Shown here one piece after another: positions 12,876 through 25,504 of a stretch of 64,000 bases of DNA (the stretch's first letter is position 1; the number at the start of each line of letters is the position of its first letter). The position numbers and the translations under genes were made by a program. Where the stretch lies: positions 68,287,583-68,351,582 of the forward strand of contig CM064863.1 of NCBI GenBank assembly GCA_032719365.1, in the 5' to 3' direction. Under the pieces are notes generated by a model, which had not been told where the DNA came from, did no database searches, and saw only the letters and a list, made by a program, of their open reading frames with translations. This DNA is from Prinsepia uniflora. Taxonomy: Eukaryota > Streptophyta > Magnoliopsida > Rosales > Rosaceae.

Positions 12876-13835
12876 AATTTTGAAACAACACCCTGTGCTC
12901 TCACTCACCACTTTTGCCGTCCCGATTGCTCCTAGTACCATGTCAAAAAAACAAGATGAATGAGAGCTCACTCACACCCCCATTTCCGCAAGGGAACTCG
13001 AGAGGTAACATCCCTGATGTCTACCAACAGACACTGGAAGATCTAATACGCGAGGTGGCCTAGATCTAGGCTCACAACGCCGAGATCGATGCTAAGAAAC
13101 AAGATTTGGTATAGCAGTATGCAAATACCCTGACCATATCGAAGATATCTCAGTGCGAAAACCATCGAGGCAAAGGTTTGGCCAATCAGACCCTGGCCAA
13201 CCAGCACGAGGTCGATCATGCTAAAGCCCAGCAGCTGGTGATCAAAAGGATATCACCCGACCGACCAAGGAAGCAACAACCCAGGGATAACCCACCTATT
13301 CCGGTCGATTCCTCTTCCAACCCCCCAACAATGCTGGACCTTCCGGAACTAAGATCCACTGGGACACCCATCAGCTACTTGAAGATCACCAAGTCGAGAT
13401 GGTGCCTGCGCGACTGACCTACGAGGTATCTGATAACAAAACAACAAGGCAGCATTATCCTTCCCGCTCGCACGACCTCCATGCTATTGTAGGAACCTCT
13501 AGCGGAGCACAAAAGTAGGCACCACAAACGACCCAGAAACATGAAACCCATCAGCGGGAGAACCATAAGATGCTAGACGAGACGGAATTGACAGTAGAGA
13601 GTTATTCCCATGGTCGGAGAAGAGAAGTTATCTACTAGGACATGAGCACTGGTCGAACAAAACGTCAGTCTGATCAGCTAGCACCTCAAAGCAAAGATGT
13701 CATGGAGAACCTCCTAAGAAAAATACACATCCTCGAGGTGAGGGAGGATAAGAGCAAGACACCAGTCTTGGAAAAGATAAGCACTGGTCCCTTCAACAAC
13801 CGAATCCTCCAGTTCCGGCATAGGTCTAAGGTGAA

Positions 13836-14028
13836 TGTAACGACCTGTCCCGAATCCTCCAATCCTGGCATAGGTCTAAGGTGTTTTGGACCGTTGACCA
13901 GGAAATTCCTTGTTTGTCTTGCGTGTTCCATGGGGGTTAAACAGATGTTTAGCCTTCGTGTCACACGCTGGTTAGGCGGGAGCATGGCTTATCCCTTAAT
14001 CCAAGGGGATTGGGGATGGGTCGTGTTA
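13836..14028 (+). mobile_element. 193 bp mini-LTR with target duplication GTGAA
   Basis: Starts TGTAACGACCTGTCCC and ends GGGATGGGTCGTGTTA, the terminal words of the long-LTR family, flanked by GTGAA at 13831-13835 and 14029-14033. It is less than a tenth the length of its relatives, so it is either a deletion derivative or a very small non-autonomous LTR. An internal 33 bp stretch (13852-13884) copies the gag sequence immediately upstream (13801-13833). Confidence 0.85.
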
Positions 14029-14788
14029 GTGAAACCCCTCAAGATCACTTTGTACACTAGAAGAGGAGACCCTGTCACCCACCTGAACAACTATATATGT
14101 GCTTTGGCTTACAATAACGTGACGAACGAGGTCCAATGCTTCATCTTCAGCTCCACCCTCACTAATGCCGCTCTCAACTAGTTCTACCAGCAAGCTCTTG
14201 GCACCATTAACTCTTTCGACAAGCTACACACAGCATTCCTGAACCAATTCAAGATTCAGACAGACAGACTTGTCTCCACGGAGGACCAATTTTCCATTAG
14301 GCAAGGAGAGGAAGAGAAGCTTTGGAAATATGCCACAAGGTTCAGTCTCAAGTACTCTCACTGCCATGACACATATAACAAGGCTGCCTTCAACGCCTTC
14401 AAGAGCGGCCTCTAGGAATCATCTTTCCAGTATGCAACCCATACTGAGGACTTGGGGAGCTACACAAAAATCATGAGAAGGGCAGCCATCTATGCTAAGG
14501 CCAAATTCTCCAATCCTACCAAGGAGACCAATCCTACCTCATACCCTACAACCTCTACCAATAATAATCAGGGTATGAATCACCATGACTCCGGCAACTA
14601 AAATTAGGGTGACAACCAATTGAGTCAAGAGAAGAGAAAACTTAACTTTGACGGGCAACACCACGACAAGAAGGGTTGATCAGGCTATGGCGATAAGGGC
14701 TTCAGATGCGACGACAACAAAAATCGTGGAGGCCGAAGCTTGGTAGGAGACAACTCTTGTCGAAAACTTTGTTTAGAGACATACACTA

Positions 14789-17103
14789 TGACAGGAACCG
14801 TCCCAACTGGACTTTGATAACCGTGCCCGGTCCTGCTCCTATCTGACAAGTCAACTGAAGTCCTGAAACTACCCCTCAGCACCTGTCAGACAAGGGATAA
14901 CTGCACTGATTTTCGCTCATGCCTCCGCCTCTCGATCAACCCCGAACGTCATGCCACGGCATGGAGGGTCATCAAGACAGGAAAGGTGTGAGTGGACAAA
15001 AATAATATCATTTAAAAATACATTTCAAAATACATCATTTACCCTCTAGTTTATCAAACCATGCATGCATAGGGTAAAACATATGAACGATTTCATAAAA
15101 CCATTTTATCATAACATAAATCACATAACTCGGGAATTACACATCCAAGGTTCCTCTGGGAATTACACATCTAGAATCTCTGGGAATTACACATCCAGAT
15201 CTGCTGGGAATTACACATCCAACCTCATCGAGAATTACACATCTGGTCACACCGGGAATTACACGTCTGGTCCCTCCGGGAATTACACATCCGGAGTCAC
15301 TTCGAGAATTACACATCCGAAGTCTACTCAGGAATTACACATCTGGGGGCACTGAACATAAATTCAATCAAAATCTTTATTTCAAAATTATCTTTAAAAC
15401 CAAGTCAAACCATTTACAACAAGGTCTTAAGCCTGAAATCTCATTTCACGTAAATCCGTAAAATCATTAAATAATTCAATGCACGTAAATTCGTAAAATC
15501 ATTCAATTCCATAAAATCATCTTTAACTCACAATCCAAGTCAAAACATCCTGTTAAAACCCCAGGCCTAGCCCAAAATCATCAATTGTACTTTCATCGTA
15601 AAACGTGTCTGAAACCTATTAAATAATCCATAAATCCAATAAACAATCATATCAAATCATCATGCAATCATTTTAAATCAAATCATGCAATAAATCATGT
15701 AAAACATTTAACTATGCATGCATATCAATTTATAAAACAAACGTCCACTCACCCACTGTCTAAATCGCTCGCTTTCCGAGCTACACGCGTTTCAGTTATT
15801 TCTGGTACTTTCCAGGAATCTCGAATCCTGTCCAAAATCATTATTCAGGGTCACTAATGACTCAATTAACATCATATTAATTCCCCAAAATTTTTCAGGA
15901 ATTAAATACGAATTTAAAACGTAACATAATCCTTCGGACCCTCGAAACAATATCGAAACGGTGTCCGATCGACTCGAAACCAACGCCAAAATATATCGCC
16001 GTAGCAAGCGGTTGCGCGTGGGAGCCATGCGCCTGCATAGTAAAATTCTACAGTGTCACAGTCCTCGCCCGTTTACCTGCAAACGGATCCTGCGACCCTC
16101 GATGCAACCCGATCAGTTCTTAGTCAATTCGACCTCAATTCCTTCGTTTCTTTCACTGATTTTCATCTAATCTAACTTAATTAGCGATCTGTATTCTTAT
16201 TTTCATGAAACCACATGTTAAACGGGTCGATTTCTAACTCGATGCCCGATCGGTTATAAGTTCAATTGTAACGAATTTCAGTCCAATTCATAAATGACCA
16301 GAGAGTATCTTAAGGTCATATTAAACGTAAATTCGAAAGCAATTTCAAGATCCTTTACCTCAAATCACTTGAACTCAATCCCAAGTTTCTCTGAATTCCG
16401 CCATATCTGTTTGTGGCCTTCCCTGTGTCAATTCTTCTCAAATTTGAGCTGGTTACATTCCAATTGATCCCAGAAGACTCAATTGAACCTTAATTTGAAT
16501 CATCATGGCCTATTACTTTTATTTCGAATTTTGGAAGATTTGAGCTTCCACGGGTTTGGGTCTTCGGGTTTAGGGGTCTGTCTTCCTCAATTCTCCTTTA
16601 ATTCTCACTCGTTTTTCTCTGTGGATTCGTTCCACCGTCTCAGGTTTTATACTTGGCCTCACCCATCAATCAATTTGATGGGAGATTTGAATGAAGGGGT
16701 GGGTGGTTTGTTGTATATCAATAACACTACAACACATCCATCTATCACGACAGGGCCACTAAGCTCTCTCTACCTGTGACAGATGTCACCAATAGGACAG
16801 ATGAGTCAGGAAACATGGCTGAATCAGCCAATTCCAGCCCAATTTACCATTTTACCCTTACCAAAAAAATGACCAAAATGCCCTTCGCATTCCTAGGTCC
16901 GTAACTTTCACATCCGAACTTCGATTGACGCATGCCGCCTATCTACGGATTCAGCGTCCCGAGACCTATCCAACGGTCCTTCTAGAAAATCCAAACAAGG
17001 TCCCGATTAAAAAGTCAGCTTTTGCCCCTATAACCAAGGGTAAAATCATCATTTCCTTCCAATTTCTCCAATTTTTCCTTTTTTGAATTTCCGGGTTGTT
17101 ACA
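14789..17103 (-). mobile_element. Solo LTR of the long-LTR family, target duplication CACTA
   Basis: Reads TGACAGGAACCGTCCC at the left and TTCCGGGTTGTTACA at the right, with perfect 5 bp duplications CACTA at 14784-14788 and 17104-17108. The 2315 bp interior has no coding capacity. It shares GTCCGATCGACTCGAAACCAA (near 15962) with the LTRs at 1-2414 and 37979. An intact duplication around a single LTR indicates LTR-LTR recombination after insertion. Confidence 0.9.
15125..15356 (-). repeat. Minisatellite in the solo LTR
   Basis: About nine copies of a 23-27 bp unit containing GGGAATTACACATC. On the plus strand it happens to stay open and encodes repeated GNYTS, but it lies wholly inside the LTR and is not a gene. 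Confidence 0.9.
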
Positions 17104-17389
17104 CACTATCTTGAACACCTCCCTGGATAACGTCCTACTGAAAGTGGAAGACATGATTCTAAAGGCCAAGACGAGGAACCCCAATCATAGCCTCATCATC
17201 AACAAAGAGGCTTTCTGCGAGTGTCACAAGTATAATGGTCACACCATTGAAGAATGCATCGTGTTCAAAGACATCGTCAAGCAGCTCGTTCGAGAAGGAA
17301 GATTTGACCAATTCTTATCGCGTGTACAAGCCACTACCATCAACAGATGACCAACACTTTCCTCCCGCATCACTTTTAACCAAGCGAAG

Positions 17390-20327
17390 AAGAACTTCCT
17401 CAAGATACATAATCTAATCCCGAGGTGCTTAGCATCGGTGCTAGTCGGGCAAGCAAGGTATCCAAGTTAGGGTGGGACACAATCATCTTCTCGGAGGAGG
17501 AAGAGAAGAGCATCCTCTTTCCTCATGATAACCCCCTCATCATCAGAGCACATATCTCTAACTACGACGTTGGCCACAGGAAGTTCAGTCAACACTATTT
17601 TCTAGGAGGTTTTCATGCAAATGAGCATAGACGAAAAAGAGCTTGACCACAAGGTCACACCACTTTTGGGTTTCTCTGGAGACTCAGGAAGCTTAGTGAA
17701 CATTCTTTTGGATCTCTTTATGTCTCGATGAGCATAGCCCTCATGATTACAACAACCATCATGACCTTCCTCATGGTCAATTGTTCAATGGCCTACAATG
17801 CCATCATCAGAATGAGGCTGCTCAATCAGATGCGAGCCATCGTATCATCCCCTTACTACTAATGAAGTTCCCAGCATCCTTGGTAACATGACAAGTGCAA
17901 GGAAACCAGCTAGAGGCTATAGAAACACTTTCTATCATAGAGATTGCCCTGGGAGATGACACTATTGACCCAAGACTCATGGAGGAACTCAGGGACTACC
18001 CCTCAGAGGATTCGCGAGACATTGCATACATGCCCCATGTAGAATCAGTGGAAGAGACAGATAAAATTTCTCTTTCTGATCAATACGCAGATCATATGGT
18101 CTGAATAGGATCAAAATTTAAGCCTAGCATCTGAATATCTCTCATCAAGTTCCTCAAGGACAATCCAAATGTGTTCACATGGTCCTATGAAAACATGCCC
18201 AACATCTCCACCGACGTGATTTACCACAGACTCATCATCGACCTCTCCTTAAAGCCAATCACACAGAAGCAGCAGATCTATGATGCCGAAAGAAAATTGG
18301 CCATGCAAGGAGACTTAAGCCATACTTCCAAGCACATGAAATCAAGGTTATTACCAACAAGCCTCTAGGCCAAGTCCTTTAGAAACCAGACATCTCTAGT
18401 CGCATGATCAAATGGATAATCAAGCTCAATGAGTTTGACATCTCGTATGTCGCTAAGATGGCAAAGAGGGGACATGTAGTGGCTGATTTCATCGCGGAAT
18501 ACTCCTACCAACCTACGCAATACTTTCCCCCAGAAAAACCCCCACAGAAAGAGCAACTCTTCAAGGAAGATTCACCTCCAACCAAGACACCCACCATCGA
18601 TCCACGAGACCCCTGTTCGACGTTGTATGTCGATTGGTCCATTTGCCATAGTGGACCAGGAGCAGGTGTAATCCTTACATATCCTGAACAAGTGAAGCTT
18701 GAGTAAGCCCTTCGCTTCAGCTTCAAGGCCTCCAACAACGAAGCAGAATATGAGGCAATCTTGGCAGGCCTGCGTCTTTCGAAAGACTTAGAGGCCATGC
18801 ATCTATGAATCTTTAGAAACTCCCAGCTAGTTGTTAGCCAAGTCTACAATGAGTTTGAGGCTAAGGACAAGTCCATGCCTCTTTACCTAACCCTTTCCAA
18901 AAAACTTCTCTATGCCTTCCCAGGATATGAAATCAATAAGGTCCCCTTATCAGAGAATAGCCACGCCGATGCCTTTGCCTGACTTGCATTTTCCTTGAAC
19001 GAGAAGGAAGAACGAAAGGTCCTGGTTGAGGTCCAACATGTGGCAAGCATGAGGCCACACCCAGTATACACCATCAACACAAGCCTTACATAGATGGAGC
19101 CCATCAGGGCCTACCTTCAAGATGACACGTTGTCGGATGACAAGCTCATGGCCAAGAATATCAAGTGGCAAACTATTCACTACACCATTTAGCATGACCA
19201 TCTCTACAAGCATGGCTTAACCACCCCACTCTTGAAATGCCTAAGACCAGACTTGGGGGACGACATGCTTAGAGAAATGCACGAAGGCATATGTGGAGAC
19301 CACTCTAGAGTGCGAAACCTAGCACATAAGGCATTCAGACAAGGCTACTATTAGACAACCATGCTCGCCGACGCTACTACCTTCACTCAGAAATGCGACA
19401 TGTGCCAGCAGTATGCACAAATTCCTCACCTACATGTGGAACACCTTACTTCTATGATGAGTCCATGGCCCTTATTGTAATGGGGACTCGCTCTGATAGG
19501 AAAAATACTAGAAGTCAAAGGCAAGGTCAGCTACGTAGAGGTGGTAGTTGACTACTTCATCAAGTAGGCAGAGGCCAAACCACTAGCAACAATCACAGCA
19601 GCTCAGATTGAGCATTTTGTCTATTAGAACATCATCTGCCATTTCGGGATCCCACACACTATCGTCACTGATAATGGGAAGAAATTTGATTGTAATCGCT
19701 TCAGAGGATTCTGCACAACCTATGACATCAAGCTCCTCTTCGCTTTTCCAGCTCACCCTCAATCCAAAGGACAGGTAGAAGTCGTCAATAAGAACATCAA
19801 GTACAACTTGAAGAAGCGGCTCGATGAAGATAAAGGAAAATAGTCATACATCATTAATGACATCCTATGGTTCTATTTAACTTCCTACAAAATCGTTACA
19901 GACGAGACCTCTTTCACCTTAGCATTCAAAACTGAGGTGGTCGTACCAGTGAAAGTTGGAGATATATCCCATCGGGTTATCTTCTACGATCATGATGAAA
20001 AAAATCAAAAAGTTACACTCAGCCTTGACCTCCTAGAAGAATGATGAGAACATGCCAATATGAAGAACACGACCTACAAACAATGGGTCGCAAGATACTA
20101 CGACGCTCAGGTTCGCCATAAAAGCTTCAAGGCGGGGAACTTCCTTCTCCGAAAAGTCAGCCTTGCCATGAGGGAGAGATCAGCTAAAGCATTCATTGTA
20201 AATTGGGAAGGACCCTACACAATATTGAGGATATACAGAGAAGGAACCTACGAGTTGCAAAACTCAGATGGCAAAGTACTCCCACACTCGTGGAATGTTT
20301 ATCACCTCAAGCACTACTATAGGTAAA
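17390..20327 (+). pseudogene. pol of the Tat-type element (protease, RT remnant, RNase H, integrase)
   Basis: Protease-like sequence lies at about 17450-17900; the active-site word reads ATGSS where DTGSS is expected. RT begins near 18140 (DNPNVFTWSYENMP) but stops by about 18300 and jumps to the RT/RNase H connection (ITNKPLGQVL, then ADFIAEYS), so the catalytic palm with YxDD is missing. RNase H follows (LYVDWSICHSGPGAGVIL; ASNNEAEYEAILAGL). Integrase has its HHCC zinc region (MHEGICGDH, then KCDMCQQ) and core words VTDNGKKFD and HPQSKGQVEVVNKNIK; the first core Asp appears replaced (WGLALIG). Many TAG stops interrupt the frame. The last open segment, 20060-20326, is the C-terminal integrase tail. 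Non-functional. Confidence 0.85.
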
Positions 20328-20329
20328 CA

Positions 20330-21099
20330 AATGTTAAGCACTGCAAGTTGATAGAATCATGACCAAACTTTTTTAATCATTCATGGCACCCCCAGTATAT
20401 CTATTGAATGATTTTTACCACTTTGAGGAAAATTTATTAGTCATTTTTTTTTCAACTCCCTTCTACTCGGCCTTAGCATAGGCCTAACCATGATCATAGG
20501 CATATTCCAAGGTAACTCCCACTCACTCACTCAACTTAACTTTATTTTGTTTAAAATTGGTCTATGGCCTACAGAAACCATAAGGCAACCACCTTCGGCA
20601 TTATTCCAGTAGCTTTCGGCCGAGTACTTTCTTACTACCCTCTCGGCCTAGCATTATAAGCACCTCATCAACCTCACACCTAAGACCCCCAACTTTTTTG
20701 TCTACTCATTTTTGATCGGCCTCACCATACATTAAGCTCGGCTAGTTAACCCACAATCTTACTTAAATTACCCTCAAGCAACTTAACAACACATCGTTGA
20801 TCGGCCACCTTACCCCAGTTATGATCAACCAACCACCTCGGTTTCATATCCTCTATCTTTTGTTATGATCCTTTAAACTTATGGCTTCAAACACTTCAAT
20901 TTTATTCTGATTAGTTCTTCGATCGGCCTATCAAACATATACTCAGGTCGATCACTAATCCTAACCGAGCACCTTACACTTGGTGAAAACATTCAACAAA
21001 CACATTTAGTCTAATCGTTCTAACAATACTTGATATATGCAAAGTAAACATCTCATATATTAAAACATATTTGGTTACACCAAAGGCCCGAGGAAAATA
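20330..21099 (+). other. Non-coding spacer in the Tat-type element
   Basis: No gene. Pyrimidine-rich sequence with repeated TCGGCC words (GATCGGCC, CTCGGCC) that also occur in the LTRs. Confidence 0.6.
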
Positions 21100-24069
21100 T
21101 AAAAAGAAAATGGGACATTCCTATACAAATACAAGGTTCTAATTCTACTGAAAGTCAGCCTTACCATCCTCCTACTAATCGGCCTCCCGGGCTCCTCCAC
21201 CTGATCATGCTCCAAACTAGGCTGCTCATTCTCATCTCCTTCTTGCTCGACCACCTCCTCATAAGCTAGCTCATCGGACTTAAGATCATCGTCCTCGTCA
21301 TTTGGGAGAGGATTTCCCTTCTTGTCTAGGTATTACTCGAGCCTTGGGGGAGACTTGAGCTAGGGAAAGAGGACTGGATTCAGGATATAGGACATCAGCA
21401 CCTTCTTGTACAAGCCATCCTCTAGCTTGGCCCCAAAACTTTGAAGAAACTTGCCAAAGGCTGGTGAAGACTTGAACTCCTCCACGCCAACCTGCTTGGT
21501 TGAGAAAAGTTGCTCGGCAAGCTTGACGTTGGTCAATTTCAACTTCCTTGAGTGAGCCTTCTCTGCCTCCACCTTCTACTTTTTCAGCTTAGTCATCTCG
21601 ACCTGAGTAGCCACCTAATGCTCCAGAGCCTTCACCTTTAGCTCCAACTTGGCCCTTGCCTCTAACACTTAGTTGAAAAGCTTCTGCTGGTTGGCCAAGG
21701 CATAGGCCTTGCCTTCTATCTCCTTCTTCAACTCGGTCGCCCGTTGTCAAACATGTCTTGCATGTCAAACGGTGGTAAAGTCCTCATCAAGAAACTACAA
21801 AAAATTCCAAACAAGTTAGTTAAACTTGATCAAACAAAAACAAAGAAAAGGAAAATGGTGAAAACACTTACATGAGCACCAATGCACATTGTCTTGTTAC
21901 ATCGATCTGCGAAGTCCTTCTATTGTAGCGAGGCAATCTTGTCCAGCTCATATTAAGTCCCATGAACAACGGTGTTCATAAAGTCTAATTGGGACGGATG
22001 GAAGGCCGTGCTCAGTTGCCTCCAACTGTCGTCCACCTTTTAGGTCCTCACTAGGTCAGGCTCCCCATCGACATCTACGAAGTAGGATTTGAAAGACCCA
22101 TCGAGCCTTGGCCTCTTGAGATTCTTTGGAATTATTTGACCTTCTAGCAAGGAGACCTTTGATGGGCAGAAGACCCTCCTCACCTCCTCGAGGATAGCCA
22201 CCTCAGCTTGTTTCTACTTCAGAGCCTTGTCCTCCAAATCCTCTTCCTTTCACTCGGCCGCCTTCCTTTTCTTCTTTAGCCTTGCCTCCGCCATCAATCT
22301 CCTTTGCTCCTCGACTACATCATCGACACTGATGATCGGCACCGAACTCTATCGACTTGATGTGGGCGTCTTCCTAACCTTTTTTGAGCTGGCCTAGGTT
22401 ATAGGAGTTAGGAAGAATGGCTCCAGAGGATCCCCCGTTGATTCATCCCTGTCAATCGATGTGGTAGTCTCCTCGGCCTCATTATTGGTTGGCTTCAGCA
22501 TCAATCGAGGCAATTTCGACGAAGATCTAGCCTTGACCGAATGACGATAATCCACCTTCGATGAAGGGCCAGGCTTTTGAGCATCGTCCTTTGCAGCATC
22601 AGCCTACTTCATGACCTCTTGAATCTTCACCATTTTTTCACACACTACTCGGCTGCAACTACTACAAAGTCAGGTTAGGTTGATCAAACAAAAGAAGGTT
22701 ACAAAAATTCAACAAAAGACAAGACAAACATACAACATCGAGAGGCCACAAGGCTGAGACACTTACGAAGTTCTAGTATCAAGCCGACCTTCAAGAGGTT
22801 GCTCAGCAGGCGTAGGTTTTCTCTACGTTGCTTCGCTCGACCAAGCTTTTCGAAAAGCTCCGCGGAATCGACATTCTCTTAGTTAGTAAGCTGAGGATAC
22901 TTGAATACCTCTGCAAATAAAAGATTCAATTTGGTTAGCAACAACATATTTACAAAGCAAAGGCTGACTCTCTAACCAACCTAGACAGATCGATAAGAAT
23001 AAAGGCTCATGGCCACGCCTTTGGATTGGTACGTTCTTGGTATTCGCCGATTTCTCTATATTAGTTGGGTCCCTTCCTAATTCCCAACAACAAAAACAAA
23101 CTGATGCTTTCAAGTCTTCTGGGAAGTTGGCATGTCCTATATGAATGGCCCCTTAGCCTTCCTATCTTTGGCTTTGATGTACACCCACCCAGTCTTATCT
23201 TTACAAAACTCATACAAGCAATCCAAGTGGCCCCAAGTTAGTTCCCCCTTCTTGGCCAGCTTGAAGGCCATATACACCCCAGTCAGCATAATCCAACAGT
23301 TGGGATTAATCTGACTTAGGGCTACACCCACGTGCCACCATCCTTTGGAGCCACGGATGCAACGGCAATGTCACGACGTGACTCAACACATATAGGTGAA
23401 AATTCATCCAGGGCTTCGATAGATTAGTTGGCATATGCTTTTGGCCAACTAACCTCATCTTGACCGAATCAGGAATCCGGAAGACATCCTTGAAGGCCAA
23501 CACATCGTCTTAGCTAACCATGCTCACCTGCCAATCAATTTCGTACCCAGACTTCGCCAGGGTAACTTCCTTCAATTCCATATCCACGTCTATCTTCATA
23601 GCCTTTGACATCGAGTTAACTCCTTCTTTGGCCTTTCCTTTCATTTTCCCAATCCCCTTCCTTTGAGGAAGAGGACCTACAAGGATACCTAAAAAATCGT
23701 GGTCTGGTTGGACGATACCACATCAACCACTCGGTGCTCGGCCTCATCAATTGTCGAGACAGATAGTGTCAGTATCTACTCAAAAGCTCTATCGAGCTTG
23801 TCATGCAGATCCTGATCCGTTCCCTCCCTTTGAGCCCCCTTAAGGGTCGGTACCTTCAACCTTTTAATGCCACAACCTAACCCATCTAGCATGATATTGT
23901 CCACTTTGGGGCCTTACATCGAATCCACCTCTAGCCGAAATGAATAGGAAGTAGAGGCCGAATTATTACCCCACATCCTTGAATTTAATTCGGTCGAGTT
24001 GGTCGTCGATTCACCCTCAAAGGCATTTCCAGATCGATCGCCCATGCATTGAGAATCTTCAAAAGACAT
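21100..24069 (-). pseudogene. Antisense extra ORF of the Tat-type element (Transposase_28-like)
   Basis: On the minus strand a coding-like stretch starts ATG at 24069 (MSFEDSQCMGDRSGNAF). It runs through FRIPDSVKMRLVG, LPLHPWLQRMV, NCWIMLTGVYMAFKLAKKG and DKTGWVYIKAKDRK, a pattern I associate with the 'putative gypsy type transposon' domain (PF04195). A Lys/Glu-rich, coiled-coil-like segment follows (21572-21360) and an acidic tail near 21300-21200. Probable introns are marked by a CGTAAGTG donor near 22767. It lies between pol and the 3'LTR in antisense, the position of extra ORFs known in some Tat/Retand-type elements. Frameshifts and several stops make it non-functional. Its role is unknown. 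Confidence 0.6.
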
Positions 24070-24514
24070 CTATAATTCAAAAGAAAGACTCATAAGAAAG
24101 GAAACATGAAAGATACAACAACTACATCATCTAGATGATTCAAAGCAACAAACATGAACGTTCATACCCAATTCATGAAATGTTCTTGCTTTGACACCAT
24201 TTTCAATTGAAAAATAAGAGAAAAATTTCAAAATACCTTGTTTTTTCTCAGGAATCAGATCGTAAGCACCACCGTGAAAGGAAAACGGAAATCACCTAGT
24301 GGTGGTTGGAAATCGCTTTCAAATATCTCTTTCAAGTTCCCTTCAACAACATAAAATGAAAAGAGAAAAGTAAAACACTTCACTCCCTTTTATACTTTTC
24401 CAAAAAGTAACCATGGTTAAAAAATGCCGTTCACAACCCAATCAGCCAGCCCAAACGTCACACATTAATTCTGTGCACTACCTCGGTCAATGGAAAAGTC
24501 GCACATTAAATTGC

Positions 24515-24695
24515 ACACAAGTGGTTCTCGGTCGGTCCATGGCCATGCCTAGGCCGATTGGCCACCTCATCGTGTGAGGGTCCGCACAAATGGACCGAGC
24601 AAGGTGACATACACTCACCTTGACTCCAAGTGATTCTCAGTTGATCCATGGCCATACTTAGGCCGATCGGCCACCATGTTGTGGGAGGGTCCTTT
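24515..24695. repeat. Direct repeat upstream of the 3' LTR
   Basis: Two copies of a unit of about 60 bp (around 24518 and 24629) share GTCCATGGCCAT / GATCCATGGCCATAC, TAGGCCGAT and GGCCACC, about 112 bp apart. Confidence 0.7.
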
Positions 24696-24853
24696 CAATC
24701 AAACCGAATCACATTCCCCTCATCATCACTCCTCAGCCAAGGGCTTGAAAGACTGGGGACTGGCATAGTGTACACTTACACAGGTCGACAGGTACACAAC
24801 AAGCCCTCGAATGAGGAAATCCACCTTAGTCAACAACTTTGGAGATTTCTGTT

Positions 24854-25504
24854 CGTACCTAATCTGATCAGCCTGACATAGGGCGAGTAAACCCGCCTTA
24901 GAAATTCCCATGCCCTTCAGTTGGAAAAAACAAACAAGACCATGCTCAACCAACCAAAGGTTGGCCGATCATATCTGGTCAACAAGACCCTCCGTCCAGC
25001 CATCCTAATCACCAGTAATGAGGCCAAAATAACACATACTGATCACACTTGATCGGCCTGCCCCATTAATCGACCATGCAATCACAATCTGCCACCTTGA
25101 CCACTTATCACGAGGCCGACCATATCTAGTCAGCTAGAACCATCAACTAGGACCACTAGCTTGTCAGAAATATTTTTGTAGGACCATACCAAGATACATG
25201 TTAGCTCCTAAATGGAACAAAATTTATCCCACATCGACAAACACCAACAATAAAATTCAATGCTACTATAAATATAAGGGTACCCCCTCTAGAATGTAAT
25301 GAAAATCTTGCCCCTATACTGCCTAAATTACTACAGTACCCTCCACCATTAATCTTACTTAAGTATCGGAGATTGCTATGCTAGCACCACACTGTTGTCC
25401 TTTTGGCCTTACCTTCTCCATAACCAGGTCTTCCTACCACGCAAAGAGTAGCCAAAGGTGTCCAACGAGGCAAAGTCTAAGTTGTTCCATTTCTTGCATC
25501 AACA
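24854..25504 (+). repeat. 3' LTR of the Tat-type element
   Basis: Begins CGTACCTAATCTGATC, so the canonical TG start has become CG, and ends TTGCATCAACA. Followed by the AAATT duplication at 25505-25509. A promoter-like CTATAAATATAAGG sits near 25267 (CTATAAATACAA in the 5' copy). Confidence 0.85.

Larger units (their letters stand above)
13642..17350 (+). pseudogene. gag of the Tat-type element, interrupted twice
   Basis: The Retrotrans_gag core is recognisable: GDPVTHLNNY near 14068-14097, FYQQALGTINSFDKL after a stop at 14179, then QFSIRQGEEEKLWKYATRF. The C-terminal zinc-knuckle-like region FCECHKYNGHTIEEC lies past the nested solo LTR, at 17213-17257. The 193 bp mini-LTR at 13836 and the solo LTR at 14789 both interrupt it. 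Across the mini-LTR the frame resumes (RSKVK, then PLKITLY) once one GTGAA copy is discounted, so that insertion postdates a readable gag. Several TAG codons show later decay. Confidence 0.8.
12301..25504 (+). mobile_element. Tat-type Ty3/Gypsy retrotransposon, degenerate, with nested insertions
   Basis: A complete element bounded by LTRs and a 5 bp target duplication AAATT (12296-12300 and 25505-25509). Order: 5'LTR, decayed primer-binding site, gag, protease, remnant RT, RNase H, integrase, then an antisense extra frame before the 3'LTR. This layout is known from the Tat lineage of plant Gypsy elements. Without the two nested insertions it is about 10.7 kb. Many in-frame TAG/TGA codons and the loss of most of the RT make it non-autonomous. 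Confidence 0.88.

Noticed and set aside
15065..15355. Open frame encoding about nine GNYTS repeats, or a CRISPR-like array of regularly spaced repeats
   Set aside because: It lies wholly inside a solo LTR with target duplications; repeats are degenerate and spacers only 8-12 bp. Plant nuclear DNA; it is an LTR minisatellite.
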